This document shows positions 47,261-58,765 of a stretch of 64,000 nucleotides of DNA, piece by piece. Source of the DNA: Lutjanus erythropterus (taxonomy: Eukaryota > Chordata > Actinopteri > Lutjaniformes > Lutjanidae). Below the pieces are notes generated by a model. It did not search any database. It was given only the letters and a program-made list of their open reading frames with translations, and was not told the origin of the DNA. The stretch is from NCBI GenBank assembly GCA_020091685.1, contig CM034607.1, positions 22,753,253 through 22,817,252 on the forward strand, in the 5' to 3' direction. Each line of letters starts with the position of its first letter. Positions within the stretch are counted from its first letter, which is position 1. The position numbers and the translations under genes are program-made.

Positions 47261-48204
47261 TCTATCCTCAAAGTTCAGGGTTCGTTAGTGTAACACCTCT
47301 AACTATGACCTTTAACTCAGCTGTCAGACACTTGCAGACAAAAATAACTCTTGATGAATAACAGTGAAAAATCAGCCAAAATTGATCTTTTTCTCATATT
47401 TTTGCACATTTTCCTCTCCTGTTTCACCTTTGCACAGATCACCATAATCACAGCCAAATCTGGAATTAAACCACAGTTAAAACCTTTTCTTGAGCACATT
47501 ATTTAGCTAATTAAATATTTCTTGGCATGAATCTGTTTTTTTTTTTTTTTGCAGAAGAGTAGGTTGGAATTGAACTTTTGACCATTTTGTTAATGGGAAG
47601 CACCAACAACTGCACAAAAGAAACACTATAATGGAGATCAAAAGAAGAAAAATACCTGCACACTGCTGTCTTGTTCCCTATTATTTTTCAGCTCTGTCTG
47701 TACAAAGACATGACAAATAAAAGCACAATTAAAAGATAGCACTGTCTTTTTCCAGCGTACAGATGGAACCAATTTTCTGATAATCTGAAATTAACCTCAA
47801 ATTTACCTACTTTCACGTGTAAATTAAAAAAGTTATTTGGAGGCTTTTGATTGATTGATTGTGTCTGCACTGTATTTTATGTCTATCTCTTATTTTATTT
47901 TTCTTATTTCAATTGATTCCTTTTTTTTTAATGTTCTAATGCATTTGTTGCCTGTGTGTTTGACAGGTGCTACACAGGTGTTCTGTATAAATAGGAACAC
48001 TTCTTTAAACTGAACTGACTGTGCTGAATCATCTTTGTCACTGACTGGACATTTGGAAGTGGAGCTGCTAGCTCAGCTGTAATTCACAGTGTGTCACTTC
48101 CTTCATCAAAGCATATTAAAACATCAAGAAAACCACAGAAAATCATAATCTGATAACTCTCATAAATAACAGGCTGCTGAGCTGACAGTATGCACAGTGC
48201 TTAT

Positions 48205-48310
48205 AGAGCAGATGTGGCCAAAATGCGGCCCGGGGGCCGGATGCGGCTCACTGAAAGGTTTCATGTGGCCCATAAGGCCATCGTGGAAATACAAAATAAG
48301 TGCCCACCCT
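48205..48310. repeat. Short GCGGCCCGGGGGCCGG repeat
   Basis: AAAATGCGGCCCGGGGGCCG and ATGCGGCTC followed by ATGTGGCCC form a small G+C-rich island of a type scattered in vertebrate genomes as the end of DNA transposons. Only a remnant is present. Confidence 0.45.
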
Positions 48311-48384
48311 TGTTGCTGAGGCTATTTTATACTGAGCTGACCCTGACAGCTTGAACCAGCAACAGACTGACCTACAGTCTGAGA

Positions 48385-49302
48385 CCAGTGATGCATTCAC
48401 TAACTATTGTCTGTACTGAAGTGCCTTCAAATAATGATTCGTTCACTTACTGTTGTATATAGTGAAGTGCCTTGGAATGGTGGTGCATTCATTTACAGTT
48501 GTACGTGTGGAAGTAGGCTACCTTTGAAAGATGATGCGTTCACTTGTATATACTGAAGTACCTTTAAAAGGTGATGATTTTCCTTAGTGTCGTACAAACT
48601 TGAGTGCCTTTGAAAGGTGGCGTGTTCACATACCACTGTATGTGCTAAAGAGCCTTTGAACAGTAATGCGTTCACTTACTGTTGTATACATGCTGAAATA
48701 CCATTGGAATGGTGATGTGTTCACTTACTAATGTATGTACTGAAGTGTCACTGATCTGTGATGCATTCACTTATTGTTTTGCATGTTGCGGTGCAAGTGA
48801 ATGGTGACTTCATTTACTCTTGCGCACACTGAATCACCGTTGGAATGGTGATGCATTCACTTACTGTTGCCATTGAACAGTGATGCGTGCTCTTATTGTT
48901 GTGCATGTTCATGTGCAATTGAATGGAGATATATTCACTGAAGTGCCATTGAACAGTGATGCGTTTGCTTACTGAGATAGAGCCCAACCAATACCGGTAA
49001 ACTTTGAATGGTATTTTTTAATTAATAATTTAAAATAAACAAAAATAAACAACACACAAATAGAACATCATTATTGTATTGTATTGTACTGTATAATATT
49101 AAAAACATGTACAAAATCAAATATATATAAAATGCTGTCTAAAAACTAAAAAAAAAAGTATTCATTATGTTTTGCAAAGATTTTATATTGGTGCATTTTC
49201 AACTACATGCATTCTGATACTGGTATAGCTGTGATAAGCCAAATATTGATTGACAATAATGGCCAACCAATGGTGCCATTGAACTGTGATGTGTTCAGTT
49301 AG
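48385..49302. repeat. Degenerate ~46-bp minisatellite, interrupted
   Basis: About 13 diverged units recur every 45-51 bases between 48391 and 48975, each with a variant of GATGCATTCACTTACTGTTG and of GAAGTGCCTTTGAA. One further unit is at 49272-49302, after an insertion (48977-49270). Confidence 0.75.
48977..49270. mobile_element. Insertion inside the 46-bp minisatellite
   Basis: It begins AGAGCCCAACCAATACCGGT, the terminus of a known type of fish DNA element, and ends at GGCCAACCAAT. Units of the minisatellite resume directly after it. Confidence 0.55.
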
Positions 49303-49731
49303 CTTAGGAAAACAAAATTCATAATGAGTAAATAGGAATCTTTGAATTGAACTGTACAAAGTGACATCATAACTTGCATTACAATCTGCACAGCATAGTG
49401 TGCTATACAATCTAATATGTGATGGCTTTACTATGAGGATATTTGGACATAAATATACTCTATGTCATGGAAGCAGTTGGGTTTACAGTCTTGTAGTTTT
49501 GTGTTGATATACTGGTCTTAATTAGCAGTCTCATTCTTGTAGAGGTGTTCTGACCTTCAGAGTAGAGACCGATTGAAGGTTGAAAGCACACAAAAACTGT
49601 CTGTCTTCCATATTCATCTCCAGCCAGCACAGAGCCGTATTATTCTTTAGCTATCTTCCTCGATGAATATTCATGGATTCATCTTTCAGCCTGGCATGGA
49701 AAGAGGCAGCAAGCAGAGAGTCAGATATTCA

Positions 49732-49733
<2 letters not shown>

Positions 49734-49792
<59 letters not shown>
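49734..49792. repeat. (CA)n microsatellite
   Basis: About 29 perfect CA units, with a shorter CA run at about 49845-49863. Confidence 0.95.
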
Positions 49793-50387
49793 GTATAAAA
49801 TCCTCCTCTCCTGCTCTCAGCTTACAGTCTGACACACAACTACACACACATACACACACACACAAGCATGCAGTCTGTTGACCTTGTCAGTGTACAGGGT
49901 CAATAGCCCCCTTCCAGTCCATTAAGTAGTTATTGGTGAGGTTGCTGGTCTGTATGAATAATGCAGGATGTTGTTCAAACATACGCAAGCTTTTGGCAAG
50001 TCAAGCATCGCCGCATGTCATTTATAATATTACACACTGAACTCCCTCGGAAATAAACTGAAATATATGACCTAACATTGCAGCTTTAAGATTACATTAT
50101 AGTAAAACCAAAGTAAGAGCCGACAGAGGAAGTTAAGCTTATTTCACACACGTCAAATGAGCTTCTATCCTGAGAGCAAAGGGAGGCAGACATTTTATGG
50201 AGCCGCGTTGGCGGGCAGCAGTTTGCAACGAGCAGATAAAATGTTCCCAAAACAAACAGACTTGAGATAATCTCGGTTCCTCTGGTTGCCAGGAACAATT
50301 AAACCAGGTGAAACTCTAATCTGATCCAGCTGTTCTTTGTTAATGCAGCGTCAGAGGAACAAACCGAGGTTGACGTGTCTTTCTGAA

Positions 50388-51210
50388 CGAGGGTTGGGAG
50401 GGTTACTTTAAAAATGTATTCCACTACAATTACTAATTACCTGTTAAAAATGTAGTAAGTAACCTGGTACAAGTATCACAACATTAAAGTAATGTAACCT
50501 GACTACTTTCCGTTACTTTTTAACATTAAACATTTAACATTAACTGTTATTCATGTAGCTAACATTAGTGCTTGGTCTGTGTAGCTAATGTTAGCAGTTA
50601 GTCTGCATGGCTAGCATTAGCGGTTGTTCTTTGTAAGGTTGGTCTGTGTAGCTAACATTAATGGTTGTCCTGTGCAGCTAACATTAGCGGTTGTTTTGCA
50701 CAACGAATATCAGTGATTGGTCTTTGTAGCTAGCGTTAACTGTCATTCAAGTAGCTAACATTAGTGGTAGGTAATGTTAGCAGTTTTTCTGCGTAGCTAC
50801 TGTCAGTGGTTGGTCTGTTTAGCTAATGTTAGCAGTCGGTCTGTGTGGCTAACGTTAGCGGTTGTTCTGTGTAGCTAACATTAGCAGTTGGTCTGTGTAG
50901 CTAACATTAGCAGTTGGTCTGTGTAGGTAATATTAGCAGTTAATTTGTGTAGCTAATGTAAGTGCTTGTCTCTGTAGCTGATGCAAACTGTTGTTCTGTG
51001 TAGCCAAAATCAGCAGTTGGTCTGAGTAGCTAGCGTTAGTGGCTGGTCTTGCCTGTAAATGTTTCTTTAAATTAGATGTTGAGTTCTTGGATGACACATT
51101 TTCACAGCTGAAGGCAGAACTGTAACTGCACTCTTGTTTCTCTTGTCTGATATGATGAATCTGCTAATTACACAGTCCTGTTGCATGTAATGCATTACTC
51201 CCCAACCCTG
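50388..51210. mobile_element. MITE with internal minisatellite, copy 2 (both ends present)
   Basis: The left end AGGGTTGGGAGGGTTAC and the right end, read inverted CAGGGTTGGGGAGTAATGC, are terminal inverted repeats. Interior: TAATTACCTGTTAAAAATG, then an irregular 26-bp-type array (50550-51043) on TAGCTAACATTAG and TAGCTAATGTTAG, then a unique right part with TGTAAATGTTTCTTTAAATT. Confidence 0.8.
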
Positions 51211-51439
51211 GTTATTGTTGAGTTTTGGTGTGGACTCTCAGAGAGGAGAGGAGGAGAGATATGTGGTTTGTGTGTGTACAGTGTGTGTACACAAAGTGAT
51301 AGGCAGTGGAGCAGATATCTGTCAGGGACAAGGACAGACAAGCTCACACAGCCAAACACAGATAAGGACGAAGAGGAAATACACACATCCTTTTCAGGTT
51401 CTGCTCTGAAATGAACTCTGTTACTCAGTAGTTTTTCCA

Positions 51440-51780
51440 ATAACCTTTGCATGACTAAGCAATGATTATGACAAACCGTATCAACGAACAAAACTCCCCG
51501 GCCTGCCTTTGAGCTGCCAGGATCCATTAAAAGCTATGAAATATTAGGTTGCGGAAATCGAAGCATTAGAACTGAGAGATGAGAGCGTGTGCTGATGGAG
51601 GACTTCTTCACTTTATCTTTAAAGCTGAGTCCTGGGCTTTTTCTTTACTGGGCCTCGCGATCAATCATCAATTATTCTCTGAAAGGCTGTCAGACATCTA
51701 ACTGCCAAATGTGGTGGACAGCAGCGGCACACTTTGATCAAGAGAAGTTCTGCTTGCACAAAGTTTGCTGGTGTAATATT
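51440..51780. other. Unassigned island, possible regulatory sequence
   Basis: Repeat-free sequence with CTCGCGATCAATCATCAATT and ATCTTTAAAGCTGAGTCCTG. Composition resembles conserved non-coding DNA. No exon is supported. Confidence 0.25.
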
Positions 51781-51816
51781 GTGAAATAGCTTGAATGAAA
51801 TCAGTTCTTAGCACAC

Positions 51817-51975
51817 TGTGGCCAAAAGTATGTGGACACAACTATATTACACACATATAAATGTGTTAAATATCTCATTCCAAAAGCACCAGTCTTTCAA
51901 CAAGATTTGGAACCTGACTGTAGAGGTTTTCTCCTATTCAGCCATCAGTGTTTCTTTACCTGCCTTTATGCACAA
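51817..51975. mobile_element. Tc1-like element end
   Basis: TGTGGCCAAAAGTATGTGGA is the characteristic terminus of a Tc1/mariner family widespread in fish. Sequence follows for about 150 bases (TTCCAAAAGCACCAG), then fades. The right boundary is approximate. Confidence 0.6.
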
Positions 51976-52279
51976 GTGTATTCTGCTTTATAAAGCCTAA
52001 CTGCAGTAACTTCACAAAGGGTATAAATGAGAAAATTGACTTTAAAGTTTCTTTCACTGGCCAGAATTTGTAGTTATTACATTGCTTTCTCTTTAAAACA
52101 GAGCAAAACTGAACTCTGAAACTTTGTCATAAGATAAAATAGATATCAAGAAGTTCATTTTTAGTTATAACTCAAGTTTTGACCAGTTTCTATGGTTAGC
52201 CTTTGTACAGCAATATTGTCATGCTGAAACAAGCAATTACCCTCCCCAAACTGTTTAAAAAAAGCCGGCATCACATTGT

Positions 52280-52780
52280 TCCTATGAAATATAAAGCTAC
52301 AGCCAGCAGCTAGTTCACTTAGCTTAGCATTTAGACTTGAAGCTTAGACTTAATGGCTAGTCCACCTCTGTAATAAGATTTTTTTTTTTTAAATATCTAC
52401 ATATCAGCACCTCCAAAGCTCGATAAATAAATCAATCTAATAAATCTCACACACGGTTGTAGCGTGCTAAATATCAAGGAATTTTGGATGCAGCCAGTCG
52501 TTGAGTGTTGGTTGAGGCTAGTAAACGTGGTAAGCTAACATTGAGCAAAACAATGAAAAAAGTCCAGTTACCTCCAACAACTATCACCTGAAGATGTCAA
52601 AGAAGCTCTTGATGTCTCTTTTAAATGATTGTTGTCCATGAAAGTTGAGTTACGCTGCATAGTTCTTATTTTGAGGTGGTTATATACTAATGAAAACATG
52701 TTTATGAATTTTATATTCCAGTTTTGCAATATTCAGTCAATAACTTCCCATAAATCTTACACACTGGACCTTTAAATCTC
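52280..52780. mobile_element. Diverged copy of the GCTTAGC long-TIR family
   Basis: CTACAGCCAGCAGCTAGTTC, then TTAGCTTAGCATTTAGAC, and CAGCACCTCCAAAGCTCGAT match the tandem interior of the element at 34951. The termini are not clear. Confidence 0.55.
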
Positions 52781-53039
52781 ACTTAACTGCAAGTGAACCA
52801 ACCATTACGATCTCAAACAGTCTTCAACATAGTTAGTTAATTTTCAAATCTAGTAGGGATTCCAAGCTTTCCAAAAATACAAACCATGTCAGGTAAAGTT
52901 TGGAGGAAATGTGTGTAAAATGATGTATAAGAGACCAAGCATATTTAGTTCTAGGAAAACTGAAGAAGCTCCTCTACTGACTACTACAGCTTAAAACATT
53001 CATAATTCACCACATACACCAAGAAATGTGTTGCTATCA

Positions 53040-53300
53040 TGTTACAAACAAGGCTGCTGCTCTTATTTCCCAAAAAAGCTGACATTTTGGAGCTATTAGG
53101 TTTGAAAGTATCTCCTTATTGGCTGTAATGGCTGTGGTGCCGAGAGCAGGCTGGTAGTGGAAGATGATGAGGCCCCGCCTCAGGCAGTCACAGCTGCCAT
53201 AAATCTGAGCGAGCTGACACAGGACTGTAGCGGAGGAGATTGGTGTGATGTCAGGGTGTAGCTGGGGAAAAGAGACGCACTGAATCACAGCTCTGGGGAA
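53040..53300. other. Unassigned island, possible regulatory sequence
   Basis: G+C-balanced, repeat-free segment with CTGCCATAAATCTGAGCGAG. The 83-codon minus-strand frame across it has no recognisable domain and no splice context. Confidence 0.25.
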
Positions 53301-54899
53301 TGAGTCCTCTCATGTTTTACAGTGCTGAGGTGAGGAAACGGAGGTGTGTCGTGCAGCAGCTTGTTCTGTCTCGGCAGAGTGATGGTGACTGTGATGATGC
53401 AATTTGTTTCAAAGTGCTTATGACGAGGATGATGGGGATGAAGATGATGAGGTGGCGGGGAAAATGGAAGAAGGTCAAGAGGAAGAAATAATGAAGATGA
53501 TGATGATTTTTAATGTCATGATACTGCAGAAAATAGAGAGCTGCTGTTCTGCTAACTTCTGTAACGCCATGCAATTTCTTATTCAGCACTTCTTTCGTCC
53601 GCCTTTCTGAAAAAATGAAGCACATCTCTGAAGTTTACTTTCCATATTCTAAGACAAATCAGCGTCGACTGCATCACTTGCAAGTAACTGAGACCTCTGT
53701 TATTTTAACATGGTTCAAAGCTACTACAAGGAGGTTATGAAACAGTCTCAATTTGTTACTGATGTCTGTATATGACCTACATAACCATAGTTATTTCTAT
53801 TATCATTCTTGATACCTGCCACCGGGTTGGATTCTCCTTGAAATCAGATGAAACGAGGCTGTGTTTACATTTTCGCAGGCAAAGTTTCAGCGAGTGGCAC
53901 GTTAGCCAGTTAAAAGAAGCAGGAGGAGATTTTTATTTAGATGGTTTTATTTTAGACGTTATATTTTGAGGTTATTACAGTGCTGCTTTTGTCCACAGAT
54001 GGGGTCCAAAAGCACAAAATATGAAAGTTCCTTGTAGCTGCTTGTAGCAAACAAACAAAAACCCTCAGTCCCCATGAAAAAACAGCAAATCCAGCTTACT
54101 TTAGGTTTGAGCTTTACTATTATATTATTTATTTATTTATTTATTTTATTTGTTTGTTTTATTTTATATGATGCCCATCCTTACCTAAAGGCATAAAGTG
54201 AGCCACATGTCATACTGTTGAGAATGGTTCCGTTCCAGCGGTTTATTTTTGGTAATAAGCATTGTTATAAATGTCACTGGACGTTTGGATGAGATTTTCT
54301 GAATTCTTCTTGTTCAACTACACACAAAGGTAAAAAAAAAAAAAAAAAAATGCAGGTTTCTCTCACAGCTTGAAAGCAGAAGCTAATGCTAATTCTATGG
54401 TAAAACTTCTTGAGCTGGTTAAAAATTATGTCTTCTGTTGACTTTTCTAATGTTTTTAGCTGATTCAAAATGCGTACCCTATAAAAAGTGTCTTAAATAT
54501 GGATAAAAAATAATGCTAAAAGATTTAGGCTAAAGCTAACACATCTTAAAAGCTTAGCATCCCCATCAGCTTAAAATATGTGCAGAAGACATGGACATAA
54601 AGAAACAGGGTCATTTCTACTGCATTGTAAAGCTGGTTAGCCCTAATATTATACTATTATAACACATTATAATGTAATTAAAGTAATTTTAATCCTAGCA
54701 TAACCCTGGGACTTTTGAAAGCTTACTATAGAAAAACCTTTTTTTTTTTTGACTTTGTATTTTCAAACAGGAAGCTTCACGTTTACAATAGAAAAGGTGT
54801 GGATGACGGCAAATAACCAGTGAGACAAACTCTCATCCAGTTTGTCTGGAGTTGCTGTAGTGTAAACTTCCCAAAACCAAATAAACTCTGATATACTAA

Positions 54900-55345
54900 C
54901 ACAGGTGGGACCAAGTCATTGTTCTGCAAGTCAAGTCTTTGCACTCAAGTCACAGGTAAAGACTGGCAAGTCCCAAGTCCAAAGTCCTAAACTTTGAGCT
55001 CTGAGTCATCAACAAGTCATAATACGTTGTTCAACAAATGTAATGTCATTTTAACAACAGATCCCTGACCTCATGTTCTTTGTGCAACTTCAAAGGTTGA
55101 ATGAAGTTGAAAGTTGTTGCGTGTCTTCATGTTTCATCTTGCTGAGAATGAATAGTGTTGATTCAGTAGTTAATCATTCTTTAAATAACGTGTTTCTTAA
55201 TCTTTGGGCTTGGCAGAAGGTATCAAGTTTTTTCAAGTACAAAAGTCCAAGTGAAGTCTTGAGTCGTTGATGTTATGTGTCCAAAATGATGTTGATTTTG
55301 TCACGTTGAGTTTGTGACTCAAGTCCACACCCCATGCTGTGGATG
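54900..55345. mobile_element. GACTCAAGTC-type dispersed element
   Basis: GGTGGGACCAAGTCATTG at the left, and GACTCAAGTCCACACCCC at the right, read inverted GGGGTGTGGACTTGAGTC, with many AAGTC units inside. The structure matches a common fish MITE. Confidence 0.6.
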
Positions 55346-55661
55346 TTTGAGTGCTGAACAGGTATTATCTAACCTGTAACCCCACAAAAATACTCTAATA
55401 TTGTTATCTAATAACATGCAACTTTCCTTTGAGATAAAATAATGCTAAGTGAGGTCTATGACTATGAACTCGTTAGCTGGACAATATTTGCAGCTTTCAT
55501 TAGAGCAGATTACTTTAGTTTAATTTTCAACTGTAGTTCCCAGGCAGTTAATAGCTGAAAGAACAGAACCCAAGAATAAAGGCAATGGAAAAAATACAAT
55601 CAACGGTAAAAAGCATTGTAAAAACTGCAAACAAAGCCTGCACTACCTGGACAAGAGACAA

Positions 55662-55690
55662 CATCAACATCAACATCAACATCAACAAAT
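55662..55690. repeat. (AACATC)n short tandem repeat
   Basis: About five hexamer units. Confidence 0.85.
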
Positions 55691-55959
55691 CAACAAACAC
55701 ATAAACACACAGTTTAATCCATTCTTTACTCCTTTGCTCTTTTGTGTTTTTGGTTTAGTGATAGAAAACATTCACTCCAAACTCTTGATATACTCATTAT
55801 CTCTCTTTCTACAAGCTTCAAGATGTGATTGGACAATCGTTGTTTAGGGGCGGGATTTAGCAAACAGTTAATTTCTTTATATTGCAAAAAGTGCCTGATA
55901 AAGTCTTTTTTTCTATAATTTATATACATCCATTATTGAAAAGTTAATAAGAAAGGCCT

Positions 55960-56280
55960 CAGAGTCAAATTGGCATGACCTCTCATAATGAAATGCAGCT
56001 GACCCGAGCTTGACTCTCAGCACAAGCTTTTAACAAACCATTGACTCTGTGTTGCACGGGGATTTTTTTACTCTCTTGTATTGATCTTTGCTTTGTGGCT
56101 GCCTCAGCTGACAAGCAGCAGGAATCTATCCGTGCTCTGTTAAGTGTCCTATGGAGATTCACCGAGGCATGCCTTCAATTGCTCAGCGCAATCTCGGCCT
56201 CTTCTTAATAGCCTGCAGTGCTCCTCGGTCTGGTCTTCATTAACGTGTCCTTTTCATCCTGGTTGTCATGGTCCTGTGTG
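55960..56280. other. Unassigned island, possible regulatory sequence
   Basis: Repeat-free segment with CGAGGCATGCCTTCAATTGC and CAGCGCAATCTCGGCCTCTT. No exon is supported. It lies about 2.5 kb upstream of osbpl10, so an enhancer is conceivable. Confidence 0.25.
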
Positions 56281-56914
56281 TTTGTGTGTCTGTGTGAAAA
56301 GGTTATATAATACTTTGATAAAAGAAAAAAAATAAGAAAAACCTCAAGGACATATGACTGTCTGAAAGCCCTTCCAAATGTAGAAAACTTCAACTTTCAA
56401 ATAACTAGAAAAGATATGAAATAAATTTGACATATAAATATAAGCATTGTTTTTGTTATGTGATATTTGGAGTGATATATTCTTCCTTCTTTGTATGCAT
56501 TCTTTACTTAAATTTTCTTTTCCCGCACTATTCTCTACAATTTCTATTTCACCTTTTTAATAAAAGCTGCTGGACTGTGAAGCCATGATGAACAAAGTCC
56601 ATGATACTGTCCCTGACAAAGTCTAATGTTTTATTTTATGAATATATACTGGAATATTGTTAATAAACCAGGACAAACAAAAAGAAACAAGACTGTAAGC
56701 ATGCACAATACTTGGGCACGTTGGTGCATGGAGCTATATACAAAAGTGAATATGCTCACATGTTGATGTTAAACAGGTATAATGTTTACCATGTTGACAT
56801 GACATTTGCAACATTTCCATTATGTTGGAGAGAAGGCAGATATCTCTACAGTCAATATCTCCCAAAATCTGCAAACTCCAAACCTATTGAGACTAATAGC
56901 CCCACAGGCACGGT

Positions 56915-58075
56915 TATGAGGGTTACTTTAAAAATGTATTCTGATACAGTTACTAATTACTTATTAAAAATTCAGTCAGTAATCTAATTACCATCTTAAA
57001 GTAATGTAACTTGGTCACTTTCTGTTACTTTTGGATTACCTTAATACCAAAAATTGTGAAATTGTTTAGCCTAATATAATATTCTATGTTTGTTGTTTAA
57101 TTGTTTGCTCAAATATTCCTTATGTCTGAGTGCAAGTTTAGATTAATGGCAGTAATTGCACACATTTCACACTCAGACTTCAACTAAAGTATTTTTAGTG
57201 GTTGTAGTATTAACAGGTTAACTAGCTAACTGGATTTCAATGTAGCTAACATTAGTGGTTGGTCTGTGTAGGTAATGTTAGCGGCTGGACTTTGCAGCTA
57301 ACATCAGCAGTTGGTCTGATAAGTAAGTTAGCGGTTGGTATGTGTAACCAATGTTAGCAGTTGGTCTGTGTAGGTAATGTTAGCGGTTGGTCTGTGTAGC
57401 TAACATTAGCGGTTGGTCTGTGTAGGTAATGTTAGCGGTTGGTCTGTGTAGCTAACATTAGCGGTTGGTCTGTGTAGGTAATGTTAGCGGTTGGTCTGTG
57501 TAGCTAACATTAGCGGTTGGTCTGTGTAGGTAATGTTAGCGGTTGGTCTGTGTAGCTAACATTAGCGGTTGGTCTGTGTAGGTAATGTTAGCGGTTGGTC
57601 TGTGTAGCTAACATTAGCGGTTGGTCTGTGTAGGTAATGTTAGCGGTTGGTCTGTGTAGCTAACATTAGCGGTTGGTCTGTGTAGGTAATGTTAGCGGTT
57701 GGTCTGTGTAGCTAACATTAGCGGTTGGTCTGTGTAGGTAATGTTAGCGGTTGGTCTGTGTAGCTAACATTAGCGGTTGGTCTGTGTAGGTAATGTTAGC
57801 GGTTGGTCTGTGTAGCTAACATTAGCGGTTGGTCTGTGTAGGTAATGTTAGCGGTTGGTCTGTGTAGCTAACATTAGCGGTTGGTCTGTGTAGGTAATGT
57901 TAGCGGTTGGTCTGTGTAGCTAACATTAGCGGTTGGTCTGTGTAGGTCAAGTTAGCAGTTGGTCTGTGTAGCTAACATTAGCGGTTGGTATGTGTAGGTC
58001 AAGTTAGCGGTTGGTCTGTGTAACTAACATTAGTGGTTGGCCTTAGCTGTAAATGTTTAATTAAATTAGGTGTTG
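56915..58075. mobile_element. MITE with internal minisatellite, copy 3 (expanded)
   Basis: The head GAGGGTTACTTTAAAAATG then CTAATTACTTATTAAAAATT matches copies 1 and 2. The array occupies about 57232-58040, followed by TGTAAATGTTTAATTAAATT, shared with the right part of copy 2. The distal right terminus is lost. Confidence 0.75.
57371..57946. repeat. Homogenised 52-bp higher-order minisatellite
   Basis: Two 26-bp monomers alternate strictly for about 11 cycles with almost no differences. Both end AGCGGTTGGTCTGTGTAG; one carries GCTAACATT before it and the other GGTAATGTT. Flanking units are more diverged. Confidence 0.9.
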
Positions 58076-58419
58076 AAGAAGAAAATGTACATTTTGGAAT
58101 TTGGTGAAACTATCTTTTTAATGTTTTGGGGGGAAAAAAATCAATAATTGAGCTAAACCAAATGTGAAAAAAATGTAAGAGAAAAAAGTTACACAACATT
58201 AGTATATTTATCAAGAGCCTCAGCTGTGTCCCTCAACTGTGAAATCAGTCCTTTGGAAGAATCATACAGTCTTCATGTGTGTCATCCTCATACATGAGTC
58301 ATCTGAGGTTTTTCCTACTGATGTTTGCAGCACTTTCATATTTTTAGGGATGGAGGGGGGTTACTCTGTGTTTTTTTGGTACGATGATGTGTACGATAGG
58401 ACTGCATTGTAATATCCGG

Positions 58420-58765
58420 GGGCAGGTCCAGAGTGGAGTGGGCGTGTCTACGCTCTGCTCTCCTTCCTACCAGGAAAACGCTGGAGGAGACCCACGGAGC
58501 CACACAGACTGACGCGCACTGCAGAGGAGCGAGCAGGAGGACGCGGACAACAGCGAGGATTTAACATGTCAGCTTTCTCACGCACCGAGGGACGGCGCAG
58601 TGCGGCCACCGCACATGCACTGCCTCTGCTTTAGTCCTGTTTACCACTTATGCGCCGCTGAAATCTTCCCTGCTGCTGCTGGTCCATCCCCTGCTCCTCC
58701 TCCTCCTCCCCTCTCTTCCTCCTCCTCCTCCTCCTCCTCCTGCTCTCCGCCGTCCCGTCGCCAGG
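58420..58765 (+). promoter_or_regulatory. osbpl10 promoter and 5' leader
   Basis: A G+C-rich block opens at about 58417 with GGGGGCAGG and GTGGGCGTGTC (GC-box-like). It runs into a (CCT)n-rich leader (58697-58740) directly before the start codon. An upstream AUG at 58566 opens a 22-codon frame ending at 58634. Transcription start is not visible. Confidence 0.5.

Noticed and set aside
53037-53288. Candidate exon of an extra gene
   Set aside because: The 83-codon minus-strand frame is clean, but there is no domain, partner exon or consistent splice phase. Non-coding conservation is the more likely explanation.
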